From the NCBI RefSeq assembly GCF_904849725.1, contig NC_058518.1, positions 216,764,741 through 216,828,740 on the forward strand: a DNA stretch of 64,000 bases, in the 5' to 3' direction. The position numbers and the translations under genes are program-made. Origin of the DNA: Hordeum vulgare subsp. vulgare. Lineage: Eukaryota; Streptophyta; Magnoliopsida; Poales; Poaceae. Positions 22,797 to 35,500 of this stretch are shown here, piece after piece; the first letter of the stretch is position 1, and the number at the start of each line of letters is the position of its first letter. The notes under the pieces are model-generated. The model ran no database searches. It saw only the letters and a list, made by a program, of their open reading frames with translations, and had not been told where the DNA came from.

Positions 22797-23177
22797 TGCA
22801 GTTCCAAGAAAAGCATCGTAGCTGATTCTACATGCGAAGCGGAGTACATAGCTGCCTCAGAGGCGGCTAAGGAGGGTGTTTGGATGAAGCAATTCATGTT
22901 AGATCTTGGAGTAGTGCCAAGTGCACTGGACCCAATCAATGTGTTCTGTGACAACACTGGTGCCATTGCTATAGCCAAGGAACCAAGGTTTCACAAGAGG
23001 ACCAGACACATAAAGCGGCGCTTCAATGCCATCCGCGATTACATCAAGGAGGAGGACATAAATATTTATAAAGTGCACACGGATCTGAATGTTGCAGATC
23101 CGCTGACTAAGCCTCTTCCACGAGCAAAGCATGATCAACCCCAGAACTGTATGGGTGCCAGATTCATTACACTATAA
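22797..23177 (+). pseudogene. pol: Element C RNase H, right part
   Basis: Reads CEAEYIAASEAAKE (near 22835), VFCDNTGAIA and ADPLTKPLPRAKH, the closing motifs of Copia RNase H, open until a stop at 23177. It lost its upstream partner to element D. Confidence 0.85.
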
Positions 23178-23228
23178 ATCACATAGAGATGTGAAGCTAG
23201 ATTATTGACTCTAGTGCAAGTGGGAGAC

Positions 23229-25013
23229 CATTGGAAATATGCCCTAGAGGCAATAATAAAATAGTTATTATATTTCCTGTTTCAAGATAATCGTTTATTA
23301 TCCATACTATAATTGTATTAAATGGAAACATAGATACATGTGTGGATACATAGACAAAATACTGTCCCTAGTAAGCCTCTGGTTGACTAGCTCGTTGATC
23401 AAAGATGGTTAAGGTTTCCTAGCCATAGACAAAGTGTTGTCACTTGATAACGGGATCACATCATTAGGAGAATGGTGTGATGGACAAGACCCAAACTATA
23501 AATCTAACATGTGATCGTGTTATTTTGTTGCTATTGTTTTCTGCATGTCAAGTACACATTCCTATGACCATGAGATCATGTAACTCACTAACACCGGAGG
23601 AATGCCTTGTGTGTATCAAACGTCGCTACATTACTGGGTGACTATAAAGGTGCTCTACAGGTATGTTCGAAGGTGTCCGTTGAGTTGGCATGGATCAAGA
23701 CTTGGATTTGTCACTCCGTATGACGAAGAGGTATCTTGGGGCCCACTCGGTAATACAACATCACAAAAAAGCCTTGAAAGCAATGTGACTAAAGAGTTAG
23801 CCATGTGATCTTGTATTACGGAACGAGTAAAGAGACTTGCCGCTAATGAGATCGAAATAGGTATGTCGATACCGACGATCGAATCTCGGGCAGGTAACAT
23901 ACCGAAGGACTAAGGGAATGATATACGGGATTATATGAATCCTTGACATAGAGGTTCAACCGATAAGATCTTCATAGAATATGTAGGATCCAAAATGGAC
24001 GTACAGGTCCCGCTATTGGATATTGACCGAAGAGTATCTCGGTCATGTCTACATAGTTCTCGAACCCGTAGGGTCTCCACACTTAAGGTTCTGTGAGTTT
24101 TCGGTATAGTTGAATTATTGATGTTGGTAACCAAATGTTGTGGGGGTCCCGGATGAGATCCAGGACGTCACGAGTGTCTCCAGAATGGTCCGGAAACGAA
24201 GATTGATATATAGGATTGTTGCATTTGGCTTCCGGAAGGATTTCGGGCATTACCGGTAAAGTATCGGGAGTGACGAATGGGTTCCGGGGTTTTACCTGGA
24301 GGGGCCACCCACCAGGGAGAGGACCTAATAGGCCCGTGGGTGGCACACCAGCCCTTGGTGGGCTGGTGAGGCCAGCCCAAGAAGCCTATTTCGGCCAAAG
24401 CAAATATAAGAAAGGGAAAAAGGAAGGAGGTGGACAAGATGGGAAGGAGTCCTCCACCAAACCAAATTGGAGGAGGACTCCTCCCCTCTTGGATCGGCTG
24501 ACTTCTCCTCCTTGGAGTAGGAGGCAAGCCACCCTCCCTCTTGTTCGTCCTATATATAGTGGAGGTTTGAGAGGGTTTTTGCACCCCCAAGCCTTTATGC
24601 AGCCCTCTCTCCCTCCACTACTCCGTGACACCCCGTAGCTAGTTTGGTACGACACGACGAAGCCATGCCGGAGTAGCTCCACCATTATCACTGCCAATCC
24701 ATCGTGCTGCCGGATAATTCAGCTAACTCTTCGTCTCTCTTGCTGGATCGAGAAGGCGGAGATCTTCATCGAGTTGTACGTGTGCTGAACATGGAGGTGC
24801 CGCCCGTTCGGCGCTAGATCAGGATGGATCATGGGATGGCGGCGATTTGGATCGCGAAGACGTTCCACTACATCAACCACATTTCTTAACGCTTCCCACT
24901 TAGTGATCTACAAGTGTATGTGGATCCGATCTCCCTCTCATTGATGATCATCACCATGATAGGTCTTCGTGTGCGTAGGATTTTTTTTGTTTCCCATGCG
25001 ACGTTCCCCAACA
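23229..25013 (+). repeat. Element C 3' LTR
   Basis: Follows the purine tract AAGTGGGAGA (23218-23227) and ends CCCCAACA at 25013. The starting TG reads CA. TATA-like ATATATAGG is near 24206. The tract 24621-24766 is identical to the matching tract of LTR E while neighbouring sequence differs. Confidence 0.9.
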
Positions 25014-25905
25014 ACTTGCTCAACATATCAGTACCTCTTTGGAAGAATACATTCCACCATTTCTGAAATGCATCGAACGTGAAACTGCTAATTCTTCACC
25101 TGAAACCTCAAATGCTTCTATCTCTACACATTCTTCAACTGTTCAAGTGGTATCAAATTCTTCACTTGAGAAAACCACAAATGCTACTGAAGAAAATGCA
25201 AGATTGAAGGAATTGTATGTGACAGACACATACAAAAGTCTCAAATGGCATCAAACCCTTTGCGATGTGCTCAAAAAGCAGATTCCGAACAGGAACCCGA
25301 GGAAAGAGGGCGTTGCCTTTGAGAGGAAACTGAACTTTGATGGGACATACTGGAAACCTAAGCAATACCTCAAAACCTCATGGGTTGCTGCTAAAGGGCC
25401 TCCCATTGATCCATCCACTCTAACAGGCTTTGCATGTGAAATGTCTTATTCCTCTGATGAGTCATTTGAATCGAACTATAAATTGTTCAAAAATCAATTT
25501 GGTGAAGTATTTGCTCGATATGTCGGAACTAACTACGTGAATGGACCTCCCCTGAGGAAAATCTGGGTTCCCAAAAGCTGCTTGAAAAGTCTTCAGGTGA
25601 ATGTCCTCATGACACCACGAGTGAAGAACAAGAACCCCATATCAAATTCCTCAGGTGGACCAAAGTCTTCACAAGGATCAAATTCCTCAAATGGTCAAAA
25701 TTATGCTCATACTCGCACTAATGCTTCTGATATGCAGGGAAACTACAAGGGACATGAATACGTGCACTATTGTTCAAATCACTATGTTCATAAGTCCTCA
25801 AAGAATTTCTCTGCCTATTCATTTCACCACTCTAACCCCCCTACTACGAAAAGAAGTGCATTAGCTTCAATGCCTCCATTCTCATATGGTGCTCATAGGA
25901 TATGA
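25014..25905 (+). pseudogene. gag: Element A gag, C-terminal part, duplication copy 1
   Basis: An open frame (AQHISTSLEE onward) continues the gag broken at 2567. It contains CLKCIERE, a coil (ENARLKELYV), a WHQTLCDVLKKQ segment, Ser/Asn-rich and His/Tyr-rich tails, and ends GAHRI-stop. This resembles the long Sirevirus gag extension. Copy 2 at 28249-29140 differs at about ten positions. Confidence 0.75.
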
Positions 25906-26536
25906 ACTCTTTACCACCCCTTCAGATGTGGCTGGTGATGAAATCAAACTGATCACTTCTGCAAGTCAGGTCTCCAGATGAAAGTCATAATCTGAAGAAT
26001 TTGCTTGAGACCTGAGGAAATTGCTTGATAGGACGCAAGATAAAACAAGATGAAAATTACTTATCATTTCACTCGTCTCATTTTGTCCTCAAGTTTACTT
26101 TTTGTGATGAAATTCAAGTCCGATGAAATTGATATCATATTCTTAAAATCTGAAGCATATGAGATGGTAAGTAGTACTAATTCACTTGCAGGATGACCAA
26201 CCCAAGAACACAGAGTGGTTTCTTGACAGTGGATGTACAAATCACATGATTGGTGATAAAAGCTTTTTGATGAATATCCCACTGACTCCATCACTATTAA
26301 AGCATATCACCTATGATAAGAGAGGTAAAAGCAAGATATTGGGACTTGGTAAAGTGGCTATCTCTAAGGATCGACACATGTACAAAGTCATGCTTGTTGA
26401 ATCCCTTGGGTTTAACCTCATGTTAGTCTCAATGCTTTGTGATCTTGATATGATTGTCATCTTTGGAAAATATAAATGTGTAGTCATCATGTAATTTGAC
26501 AAATCCAAAGTCTTCGAAGGCTTTAGGAGAGGAGAC
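25906..26536 (+). pseudogene. pol: Element A gag-protease spacer and protease, duplication copy 1
   Basis: After about 280 non-coding bases, the protease frame opens at 26186 and shows WFLDSGCTNHMIG (aspartic protease, DSGC instead of DSGA). It stops at 26492 (TAA where copy 2 has GAA). GTAAGTAGTACTAATTCACT then TGCAG at 26167-26191 looks like splice signals packed together. GAGAC at 26532-26536 is the left target duplication of LTR E. Confidence 0.75.
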
Positions 26537-28248
26537 TGATGGAAATATGCCCTAGAGGAAATAATAAAGTAGTTATTATTATATTTCCTGTTTCAAGATA
26601 ATCGTTTATTATCCATGCTATAATTATATTAAATGGAAACATAGATACATGTGTGGATACATAGACAAAATACTATCCCTAGTAAGCCTCTAGTTGACTA
26701 GGTCGTTGATCAAAGATGGTTAAGGTTTCCTAGCCATAGACAAAGTGTTATCACTTGATAATGGGATCACATCATTAGGAGAATTATGTGATGGACAAGA
26801 CCCAAACTATAAACGTAACATGTGATTATGTTATTTTGTTGCTATTGTTTTCTACATGTCAAGTATACATTCCTATGACCATGATATCATGTAACTCACT
26901 GACACCGGAGGAATGTCTTGTGTGTATCAAACGTCGCTATGTTACTGGGTGACTATAAAGGTGCTCTGCATGTATCTTCGAAGGTGTCCGTTGAGTTGGC
27001 ATGGATCAAGACTGGGATTTGTCACTCCGTATGACGAAGAGGTATCTCGGGGCCCACTCGGTAATACAACATCACAAAAAAGCCTTGAAAGAAATGCGAC
27101 TAAAGAGTTAGCCACGAGATCTTGTATTACGGAACGAGTAAAGAGACTTGTCGGTAATGAGATCGAAATAGGTATGAGGATACTGACGATCGTATCTCGG
27201 GCAAGTAACATACCGAAGGAAAAAGGGAATGATATACGGGATTAAATGACTCCTTGACATAGAGGTTCAAACGATAAGATCTTCGTAGAATATGTAGGAT
27301 CCAATATGGGCATCTAGGTCCTGCTATTGTATATTGACCGGAGAGTGTCTCGGTCATGTATACATAGTTCTCGAACCCACAGGGTCTGCATACTTAAGGT
27401 TGAGTCATGTTTCGGTATAGCTGAATTATTGATGTTGGTAAGCGAAGGTTGTTTGGGGTCCCGGATGAGATCCCGAGAGTCATCAAGGTTTCTGGAATGG
27501 TCCGGAGACGAGGATTGCTATATAGGAAGTATCCATTTGGCTTCCGGAAGGTTTTTGGGCATTACCGGTAAAGTATCGGGAATGATGAATGTGTTCCAGA
27601 GTTCTACCGGGAGGGGCCACTCACCCGAGAGAAGACCAAAAGAGGCCCAAGGGTGGCGCACCAGCCCCTAGTGGGCTGGTGGCCAGCCCAAGAGGGCCTA
27701 TGTCGGCTGAAGTAGGAGAAAAAGGCAGGGAGAGGAGGACAATCCTTTTTGGGGAAGGAGGACTCCTCCTTCCAAGTGGAGTTGGAGGAGGAATCCTCCC
27801 TCTCCCTCTTGCACTGGCCGAACCCTAGGGTTTTCTCTAGGGCGCCACCCTCCCTCTCCGTGACACCCCGTAGCTAGTTTGGTACGACACGACGAAGCCA
27901 TGCCGGAGTAGCTCCACCATTATCACTGCCAATCCATCGTGCTGCCGGATAATTCAGCTAACTCTTCGTCTCTCTTGCTGGATCGAGAAGGCGGAGATCT
28001 TCATCGAGTTGTACGTGTGCTGAACATGGAGGTGCCGCCCGTTCGGCGCTAGATCAGGATGGATCATGGGATGGCGGCGATTTGGATCGCGAAGACGTTC
28101 CACTACATCAACCACATTTCTTAACGCTTCCCACTTAGTGATCTACAAGTGTATGTGGATCCGATCTCCCTCTCATTGATGATCATCACCATGATAGGTC
28201 TTCGTGTGCGTAGGATTTTTTTTGTTTCCCATGCGACGTTCCCCAACA
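26537..28248 (+). repeat. Chimeric Angela-type LTR (left part from E, right part from C)
   Basis: 1712 bp. Up to about 27855 it matches LTR E (29772-). From about 28002 it matches the end of the C 3' LTR, including ATGCGACGTTCCCCAACA followed by ACTTGCTCAAC. Between these, 146 bp are common to all three LTRs. This is the expected product of a crossover between C and E LTRs. Confidence 0.85.
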
Positions 28249-29140
28249 ACTTGCTCAACATATCAGTACCTCTTCGGAAAAATACATTCCACCATTTCTG
28301 AAATGCATCGAACGTGAAACTGCTAATTCTTCACCTGAAACCTCAAATGCTTCTATCTCTACACATTCTTCAACTGTTCAAGTGGTATCAAATTCTTCAC
28401 TTGAGGAAACCACAAATGCTACTGAAGAAAATGCAAGATTGAAGGAATTGTATGTGACAGACACATACAAAAGTCTCAAATGGCATCAAACCCTTTGCGA
28501 TGTGCTCAAAAAGCAGATTCCGAACAGGAACCCGAGGAAAGAGGGCGTTGCCTTTGAGAGGAAACTGAACTTTGATGGGACATACTGGAAACCTAAGCAA
28601 TACCTCAAAACCTCATGGGTTGCTGCTAAAGGGCCTCCCATTGATCCATCCACTCTAACAGGCTTTGCATGTGAAATGTCTTATTCCTCTGATGAGTCAT
28701 TTGAATCGAACTATAAATTGTTCAAAAATCAATTTGGTGAAGTATTTGCTCGATATGTCGGAACTAACTACGTGAATGGACCTCCCCTGAGGAAAATCTG
28801 GGTTCCCAAAAGCTGCTTGGAAAGTCTTCAGGTGAATGTCCTCATGACACCACGAGTGAAGAACAAGAACCCCATATCAAATTCCTCAGGTGGACCAAAG
28901 TCTTCACAAGGATCAAATTCCTCAAATGATCAAAATTATGCTCATACTCGCACTAATGCTTCTGATATGCAGGGAAACTACAAGGGACATGAATATGTGC
29001 ACTATTGTTCAAATCACTATGTTCATAAGTCCTCAAAGAATTTCTCTGCCTATTCATTTCACTACTCTAACCCCCCTACTACGAAAAGAAGTGCATTAGC
29101 TTCAATGCCTCCATTCTCATATGGTTCTCATAGGATATGA
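28249..29140 (+). pseudogene. gag: Element A gag, C-terminal part, duplication copy 2
   Basis: Same frame and content as 25014-25905, ending GSHRI-stop. Example differences: Glu for Lys after SNSSLE, Asp for Gly in the SSNDQNY run. Confidence 0.75.
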
Positions 29141-29771
29141 ACTCTTTACCACCCCTTCAGATGTGGCTGGTGATGAAATCAAACTGATCACTTCTGCAAG
29201 TCAGGTCTCCAGATGAAAGTCATAATCTGAAGAATTTGCTTGAGACCTGAGGAAATTGCTTGATAGGACGCAAGATAAAACAAGATGAAAATGACTTATC
29301 ATTTCACTCGTCTCATTTTGTCCTCAAGTTTACTTTTTGTGATGAAATTCAAGTCCGATGAAATTGATATCATATTCTTAAAATCTGAAGCATATGAGAT
29401 GGTAAGTAGTACTAATTCACTTGCAGGATGACCAACCCAAGAACACAGAGTGGTTTCTTGACAGTGGATGTACAAATCACATGATTGGTGATAAAAGCTT
29501 TTTGATGAATATCCCACTGACTCCATCACTATTAAAGCATATCACCTATGATAAGAGAGGTAAAAGCAAGATATTGGGACTTGGTAAAGTGGCTATCTCT
29601 AAGGATCGGCACATGTACAAAGTCATGCTTGTTGAATCCCTTGGGTTTAACCTCATGTTAGTCTCAATGCTTTGTGATCTTGATATGATTGTCATCTTTG
29701 GAAAATATAAATGTGTAGTCATCATGGAATTTGACAAATCCAAAGTCTTCGAAGGCTTTAGGAGAGGAGAC
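29141..29771 (+). pseudogene. pol: Element A gag-protease spacer and protease, duplication copy 2
   Basis: Protease frame opens at 29421 with WFLDSGCTNH and stays open to the junction with LTR E, reading EFDKSKVFEGF where copy 1 has a stop. The protease is cut off by LTR E at 29772 and the reading resumes at 31488. GAGAC at 29767-29771 is the target duplication. Confidence 0.75.
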
Positions 29772-31487
29772 TGATGGAAATATGCCCTAGAGGAAATAAT
29801 AAAGTAGTTATTATTATATTTCCTGTTTCAAGATAATCGTTTATTATCCATGCTATAATTATATTAAATGGAAACATAGATACATGTGTGGATACATAGA
29901 CAAAATACTATCCCTAGTAAGCCTCTAGTTGACTAGGTCGTTGATCAAAGATGGTTAAGGTTTCCTAGCCATAGACAAAGTGTTATCACTTGATAATGGG
30001 ATCACATCATTAGGAGAATTATGTGATGGACAAGACCCAAACTATAAACGTAACATGTGATTATGTTATTTTGTTGCTATTGTTTTCTGCATGTCAAGTA
30101 TACATTCCTATGACCATGATATCATGTAACTCACTGACACCGGAGGAATATCTTGTGTGTATCAAACGTCGCTATGTTACTGGGTGACTATAAAGGTGCT
30201 CTGCATGTATCTTCGAAGGTGTCCGTTGAGTTGGCATGGATCAAGACTGGGATTTGTCACTCCGTATGACGAAGAGGTATCTCGGGGCCCACTCGGTAAT
30301 ACAACATCACAAAAAAGCCTTATAAGCAATGCGACTAAAGAGTTAGCCACGAGATCTTGTATTACGGAACGAGTAAAGAGACTTGTCGGTAATGAGATCG
30401 AAATAGGTATGAGGATACTGACGATCGTATCTCGGGCAAGTAACATACCGAAGGAAAAAGGGAATGATATACGGGATTAAATGACTCCTTGACATAGAGG
30501 TTCAAACGATAAGATCTTCGTAGAATATGTAGGATCCAATATGGGCATCTAGGTCCTGCTATTGTATATTGACCGGAGAGTGTCTCGGTCATGTATACAT
30601 AGTTCTCGAACCCACAGGGTCTGCATACTTAAGGTTGAGTCATGTTTCGGTATAGCTGAATTATTGATGTTGGTAAGCGAAGGTTGTTTGGGGTCCCGGA
30701 TGAGATCCCGAGAGTCATCAAGGTTTCTGGAATGGTCCGGAGACGAGGATTGCTATATAGGAAGTATCCATTTGGCTTTCGGAAGGTTTTCGGGCATTAC
30801 CGGTAAAGTATCAGGAATGATGAATGTGTTCCAGAGTTCTACCGGGAGGGGCCACTCACCCGGGAGAAGACCAAAAGAGGCCCAAGGGTGGCGCACCAGC
30901 CCCTAGTGGGCTGGTGGCCAGCCCAAGAGGGCCTATGTCGGCTGAAGTAGGAGAAAAAGGCAGGGAGAGCAGGACAATCCTTTTTGGGGAAGGAGGACTC
31001 CTCCTTCCAAGTGGAGTTGGAGGAGGAATCCTCCCTCTCCCTCTTGCACTGGCCGAACCCTAGGGTTTTCTCTAGGGCGCCACCCTCCCTCTCCGTGACA
31101 CCCCGTAGCTAGTTTGGTACGACACGACGAAGCCATGCCGGAGTAGCTCCACCATTATCACTGCCAATCCATCGTGCTGCCGGATAATTCAGCTAACTCT
31201 TCGTCTCTCTTGCTGGATCGAGAAGGCGGAGATCTTTACCGAGTTGTACATGTGCTGAACGCGGAGGTGCCGTCCGTTCGGTACTAGATCTGGACGGAGT
31301 TCGTGGGACGGATCGTGATTGGATCGCGAAGACGTTCGACTACATCAACCGCATTTCTTAACGATTCCCGCTTAGCAATCTACAAGGGTATGTGGATCCA
31401 ATTTCCCCTCTCGTAGATGATCATCACCATGATAGGTCTTTCGTGTGCGTAGGATTTTTTTTGTTTCCCATGCAATGTTCCCCAACA
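29772..31487 (+). mobile_element. Element E: solo Angela/BARE-type LTR with target duplication GAGAC
   Basis: 1716 bp from TGATGGAAATATG to CCCCAACA, flanked by GAGAC at 29767-29771 and 31488-31492. There is no internal domain of its own. It interrupts element A between protease and integrase. TATA-like CTATATAGG near 30751. Confidence 0.9.
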
Positions 31488-32556
31488 GAGACTTTTATAT
31501 TGTTGACTTCTCTACAGGTCCTCAACCAGCCACGTGTCTACTAGCAAAAACCTCAGAAGGCTGGCTATGGCATCGACGACTTGGTCATGCAGGCATGAGG
31601 AATTTGCACACACCGGCGAAGAAGAAGCATGTCATTGGCATCGAAACCGTCAAATTCCTGAAGGACCATCTCTGCGGTGCTTGTGAGTGTGAAAAAATGA
31701 CTAAATCCAAACACCCCTCGAAGACTATCATGACTACTACTCGTCCGTTTGAGTTGCTGCATATGGATCTCTTTGGACCTACTCATTATGATACTCTAAC
31801 CAATGCAACATCTCTATATGGATTTGTCATCGTTGATGACTATTCTCCTTATACTTGGGTACACATCATTGCTTACAAAACTAAAGTGCAGGAAGTCTAC
31901 AAATGATTTTCCTCAAGGGCCTCAACGAACTTCGACGTCAAGATCAAAAACATCAGGAGTGACAATGGGACAAAATTCAAGAATACTGGTCTTGATGATT
32001 ATCTTGATGAACTTGGTATTACTCATGAATTGGCTGCTCCTTATACTCCTTAACAGAATGGCGTTGTTGAGCGCAAGAACATGAGTGTGGTTGAAATGGC
32101 ATGAACAATGCTTGAAGAATATTAGACTCCTCGTCACTTTTGCCCTGAGGCAATTAACACTGCTTGGCACATCATTAACAAGGTATATATTCACAAATTC
32201 CTCAATAAAACCTCATACGAACTCCTCACTCACAAGAAACCCAAAGTAAGTTATTTCAAAGTCTTCTGTGCAAGATGCTGGATTAGAGATCCTCACCATA
32301 GCTCAAAATTTGCATCTAAATCACATGAAGGTTTTGTGCTTGGCTACGAAAAGGACCTGCACACCTACAAAGTCTTCAACACCTATCACAACAAGGTTGT
32401 TGAAACTGTAGATGTGCGGTTCGATGAAATTAATGGCTCACAAAGAGAGCAACTGCCTCTTGTGCCAGATAAATTGACTCCCGAGGAAGCTATTAAGCAC
32501 AAGGCTACTGAAGATATCATTCCTACCGAGGAACAACCCCTTGTTGAAGAAGTCGT
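31488..32556 (+). pseudogene. pol: Element A integrase
   Basis: Zinc finger LWHRRLGH...CGACEC (31570-31690), then MDLFGP (first Asp, near 31765), VDDYSPYTW, IRSDNGTKF (second Asp, near 31960) and NGVVERKN (Glu, near 32065). Stops at 31904, about 32051, 32103 and 32124, and a frameshift near 31905. The C-terminal region up to EEVVV at 32556 is open from 32336. Element F cuts it at 32557. Confidence 0.85.
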
Positions 32557-35500
32557 TGTAACATCCCAATTTTCCTAATTGGGAATGTTTTACATTGGAG
32601 CTAAGCATCTATGCATATTGCTTGAAATAAAGTTGGCAATTGAATTATTCGACTTTTGTTTTTGCATTTCTATTTTTCCTCACACGAGAAATGCCCGGGG
32701 AAATACTCTCTTGCACGCAAGAGAGAGAGCGGAGGAAAATGACCCTCCAAAGTGCGGGCATTTCTGAAATATTTGGAGCCAAGAAATCCAAAGTTATTTG
32801 CAAAAATATGTGCAAAAAGAAAATAAAACATTTTGGGGAATTTCTGAAAAAACATTTTTTAAAGTTTTTATTTTTGCTTTGGAAAAATGTTATTCGGGTA
32901 GAGGATATTTTTCTGATTTTTTTGGTATATAATACTCTATATTAAATATTTGATTTACTTCCTTTTTATTCACTTTTGTTTTTCTGTTTCGGAAAAGATA
33001 TAAAATAGGGAAGTGTTTTTTTAGGCAACCGCCTGGGCGCTTTATAGCTGTGGGCCGCCACCCCCCACAGCCCGGGATCCAAATCCCCTAATTACCGGCC
33101 ACCCGACCCCTCCGCGGCCGCCTCCTCCCACTGCCACGCGGGGCCCCCGCCCGACCTGCCTCTTCCCCGCGGTCACCCCCCACCTCGCCCCTTCCTAATC
33201 CATGCCCGATCCCAGCCCGAGCTCCCTGGAACCCGGGATCCTCTCGGACCCCCTCTTCCTTTCCTTCCTCAGCCGTCTCCCCGGCTATAAAAGCCCGAGC
33301 CCCCGGCCGCACCCCGTTCCCACCACCACCTCGCCGAGCCGCCGCCCTCAAGCACTACAGCAGCCTCGCCGGCGAGCAGCCCGCAGCTCCACACTTCGGC
33401 CCCCTGGGGCAGTCACCCCGGCGCCACCCCGACTCCGCCGTCGCCACCCCTCGCCGGAGGGAAGCCGCCGCCGCCTCCCCGTCCCGTCTCCACCATCGGA
33501 GCCCCTTCCGATCGCCGGTCTCCCTCGCCTCGCCAGAGTAATCCCGCCGGAGCACCACCACCTCCTGTGAGTCCCCCCCCTATTCTCATCCGTTGGATCA
33601 TATTCTATGGTGTAGATTAGAAGTAGGGTAACTTTTCGGTTTAGCTCAGAAAACCATCGGTTTTATTTCACTTATGTATTAGCCAGCAAGTTTCGGTTAG
33701 AACTCGGCCGTTTGCTCCTAACGTTAGCAACAAACACCCCCGAAGCCACTCACAGCGCGCCACGTATACCCCCCCTGTCTGTTAGCAAATTAGTTCTTTT
33801 TTCTGTCTAGTTGCAAAAACAGCAAAGTTTCTGTTTTGTTTTGGCCATAACTTTTGATCCCGAAGTCCAATGATATTGATTCTTGTTCCAGTAGATTCCA
33901 ATTTTTCTTTAGCTTTTAAAAACATATAATTTGTCTATGTTTGAAATTTTCAAATATAAGTTAGATCAGATTTAGTTTAAACCTTGTTTTGCTTATTCCA
34001 GGAGTTTAAAAAATGATTTTGAGTTGATTATTTTTGCTACTGCTTCCTAGTGACTATATCTTACTGTGGTAGAAGGTTAAATGTTTTTGAAGTACTTTTA
34101 CTGGTGTTTTTAACAGAAACAAGTTTCTGCCTTAGTAACGCGTGTTGAATTCTTTCACTTAGGCCTTAGCAAATCCTTATTTGTGATGTTAATTTTACTT
34201 GTTGCTTGATTGTAGTGCTTATGTTGTGTATTGTATTTGTATCGGTAGATCACCCGGAGTGCGAAGCGTGTTACTTAGAAGCGCTCGATCAAGACAACTA
34301 TCATCAAGGCAAGTCATTTTGATCATGTTATTTTCCTATGTTTTCGATGCATGGTAGTTCACCTTTCTTTGCCCAATTGCATGCTGCCTAGGTACTTGGA
34401 AATTTTAGTATAAGTTGTAGTATCATGTGGTAGGCACACAACAACCCCGATACTTGGCCCCGGGACGAAAAATTTCTTATGCTATGCTTGAGTAGACGGG
34501 TTTTCGATTGAGTGCATAACACGTGTGATGCGAGGTTGATTAAATAATCAAGACCGGTTAAGACAAGATTTTCAAGACCTCGGACGCAATGCAACTCTGG
34601 GTGAAGGACGGTTGATCGGCTCCCTGGAGAAACCAGTGGATGGCCCGGGATGCTGGGGACGGCCATGACATCCTGCGGAAAGCTTCACCCAGGCTCGAAG
34701 AGACGAACGGAGACTTCAAGACTCAAGGCTTACCTGCACAGCCACAAGTCATTATGGGCTCTGGCTTGGTAGGACAACGCGGCGACTCTGGACAGGCGGT
34801 GCTAGAAGATGTAGAAGAACGATAGGAATGGATGGGCACCGACAGGGATTCAGAGGGACCCGTTGAAAGACCATGTTTTGATCATCCGGTCTTCAAACAC
34901 CCTGAAGTGCGAGGACAAACACGGAGGCGATCAAATCTTGTGGGGAACGTGTGCAAAACTCTACAGAGTGCCCAACCTAATCGATTAGCCGTGTCCACGG
35001 TCATGGACAACTTGAGCTGAAGGCATTGAAATTTCCCTGAACTCTCGACACAACTTAATAATGATGTGGGTGTTAACAACTATTCGGGTACGAGTATTGG
35101 TTGGCGGAACCATCTCGTTAATAACAAACAATGTAGTAATATTTTGCTTCCAACCTCTCTTGATGTAGGAGAAAACTTGCTTTTCGCTAAAAACTTATAG
35201 CCCCACCTGCCATATATGCATATAGTATAGATGATTACTTTTCACCCCTCTCTTATGTGACTTGCCGGCATATTCAATATGCTGACCTACACGGCTGCAA
35301 CGTCTTATGTTGCAGATATTTTTCTTCGATGAGTAAGAGTACGATTCAGGGTTACGGTCTACACTCAACTTGCCGCTCGTGTTTATTGGGACTCCACTCC
35401 CTTGACTGCTTCCGCTGAGATATTTAAGGTATATATCAGTTTTACGCTATTTACATGTGATTGCACTTTGATATATACATTGATGTACTATGTGTGCCAG

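Larger units (their letters stand above)
2568..25013 (+). mobile_element. Element C: decayed Angela/BARE/WIS-like Copia retrotransposon inside A
   Basis: LTRs start (TG)TTGGAAATATG and end CCCCAAC(A), the hallmark of the Triticeae Angela/BARE/WIS group. Between them are a degenerate PBS, gag, protease, integrase, RT and RNase H on the + strand. Element B sits in its 5' LTR and element D in its RNase H. The flanking pentamers (2563-2567 GCAGG, 25014-25018 ACTTG) do not match exactly. Every coding domain carries stops or frameshifts, so it is an old insertion. Confidence 0.88.
25014..31487 (+). repeat. Tandem duplication of about 3.24 kb: element A segment plus LTR
   Basis: Unit 1 is 25014-28248 and unit 2 is 28249-31487. 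The element A halves match except for about ten substitutions over 1.5 kb, while the LTR halves differ strongly only after 31236, where unit 2 keeps the original end of LTR E. Confidence 0.88.

Noticed and set aside
26537..31487. A complete Angela-type element between two LTRs
   Set aside because: The sequence between the LTRs is element A gag and protease, without PBS or polypurine tract; better explained by unequal crossing over.
33202..33570. Proline/serine-rich 122 aa ORF in the GC island of F
   Set aside because: GC-rich leader sequence of an LTR; open frames on both strands by composition; no recognisable domain.
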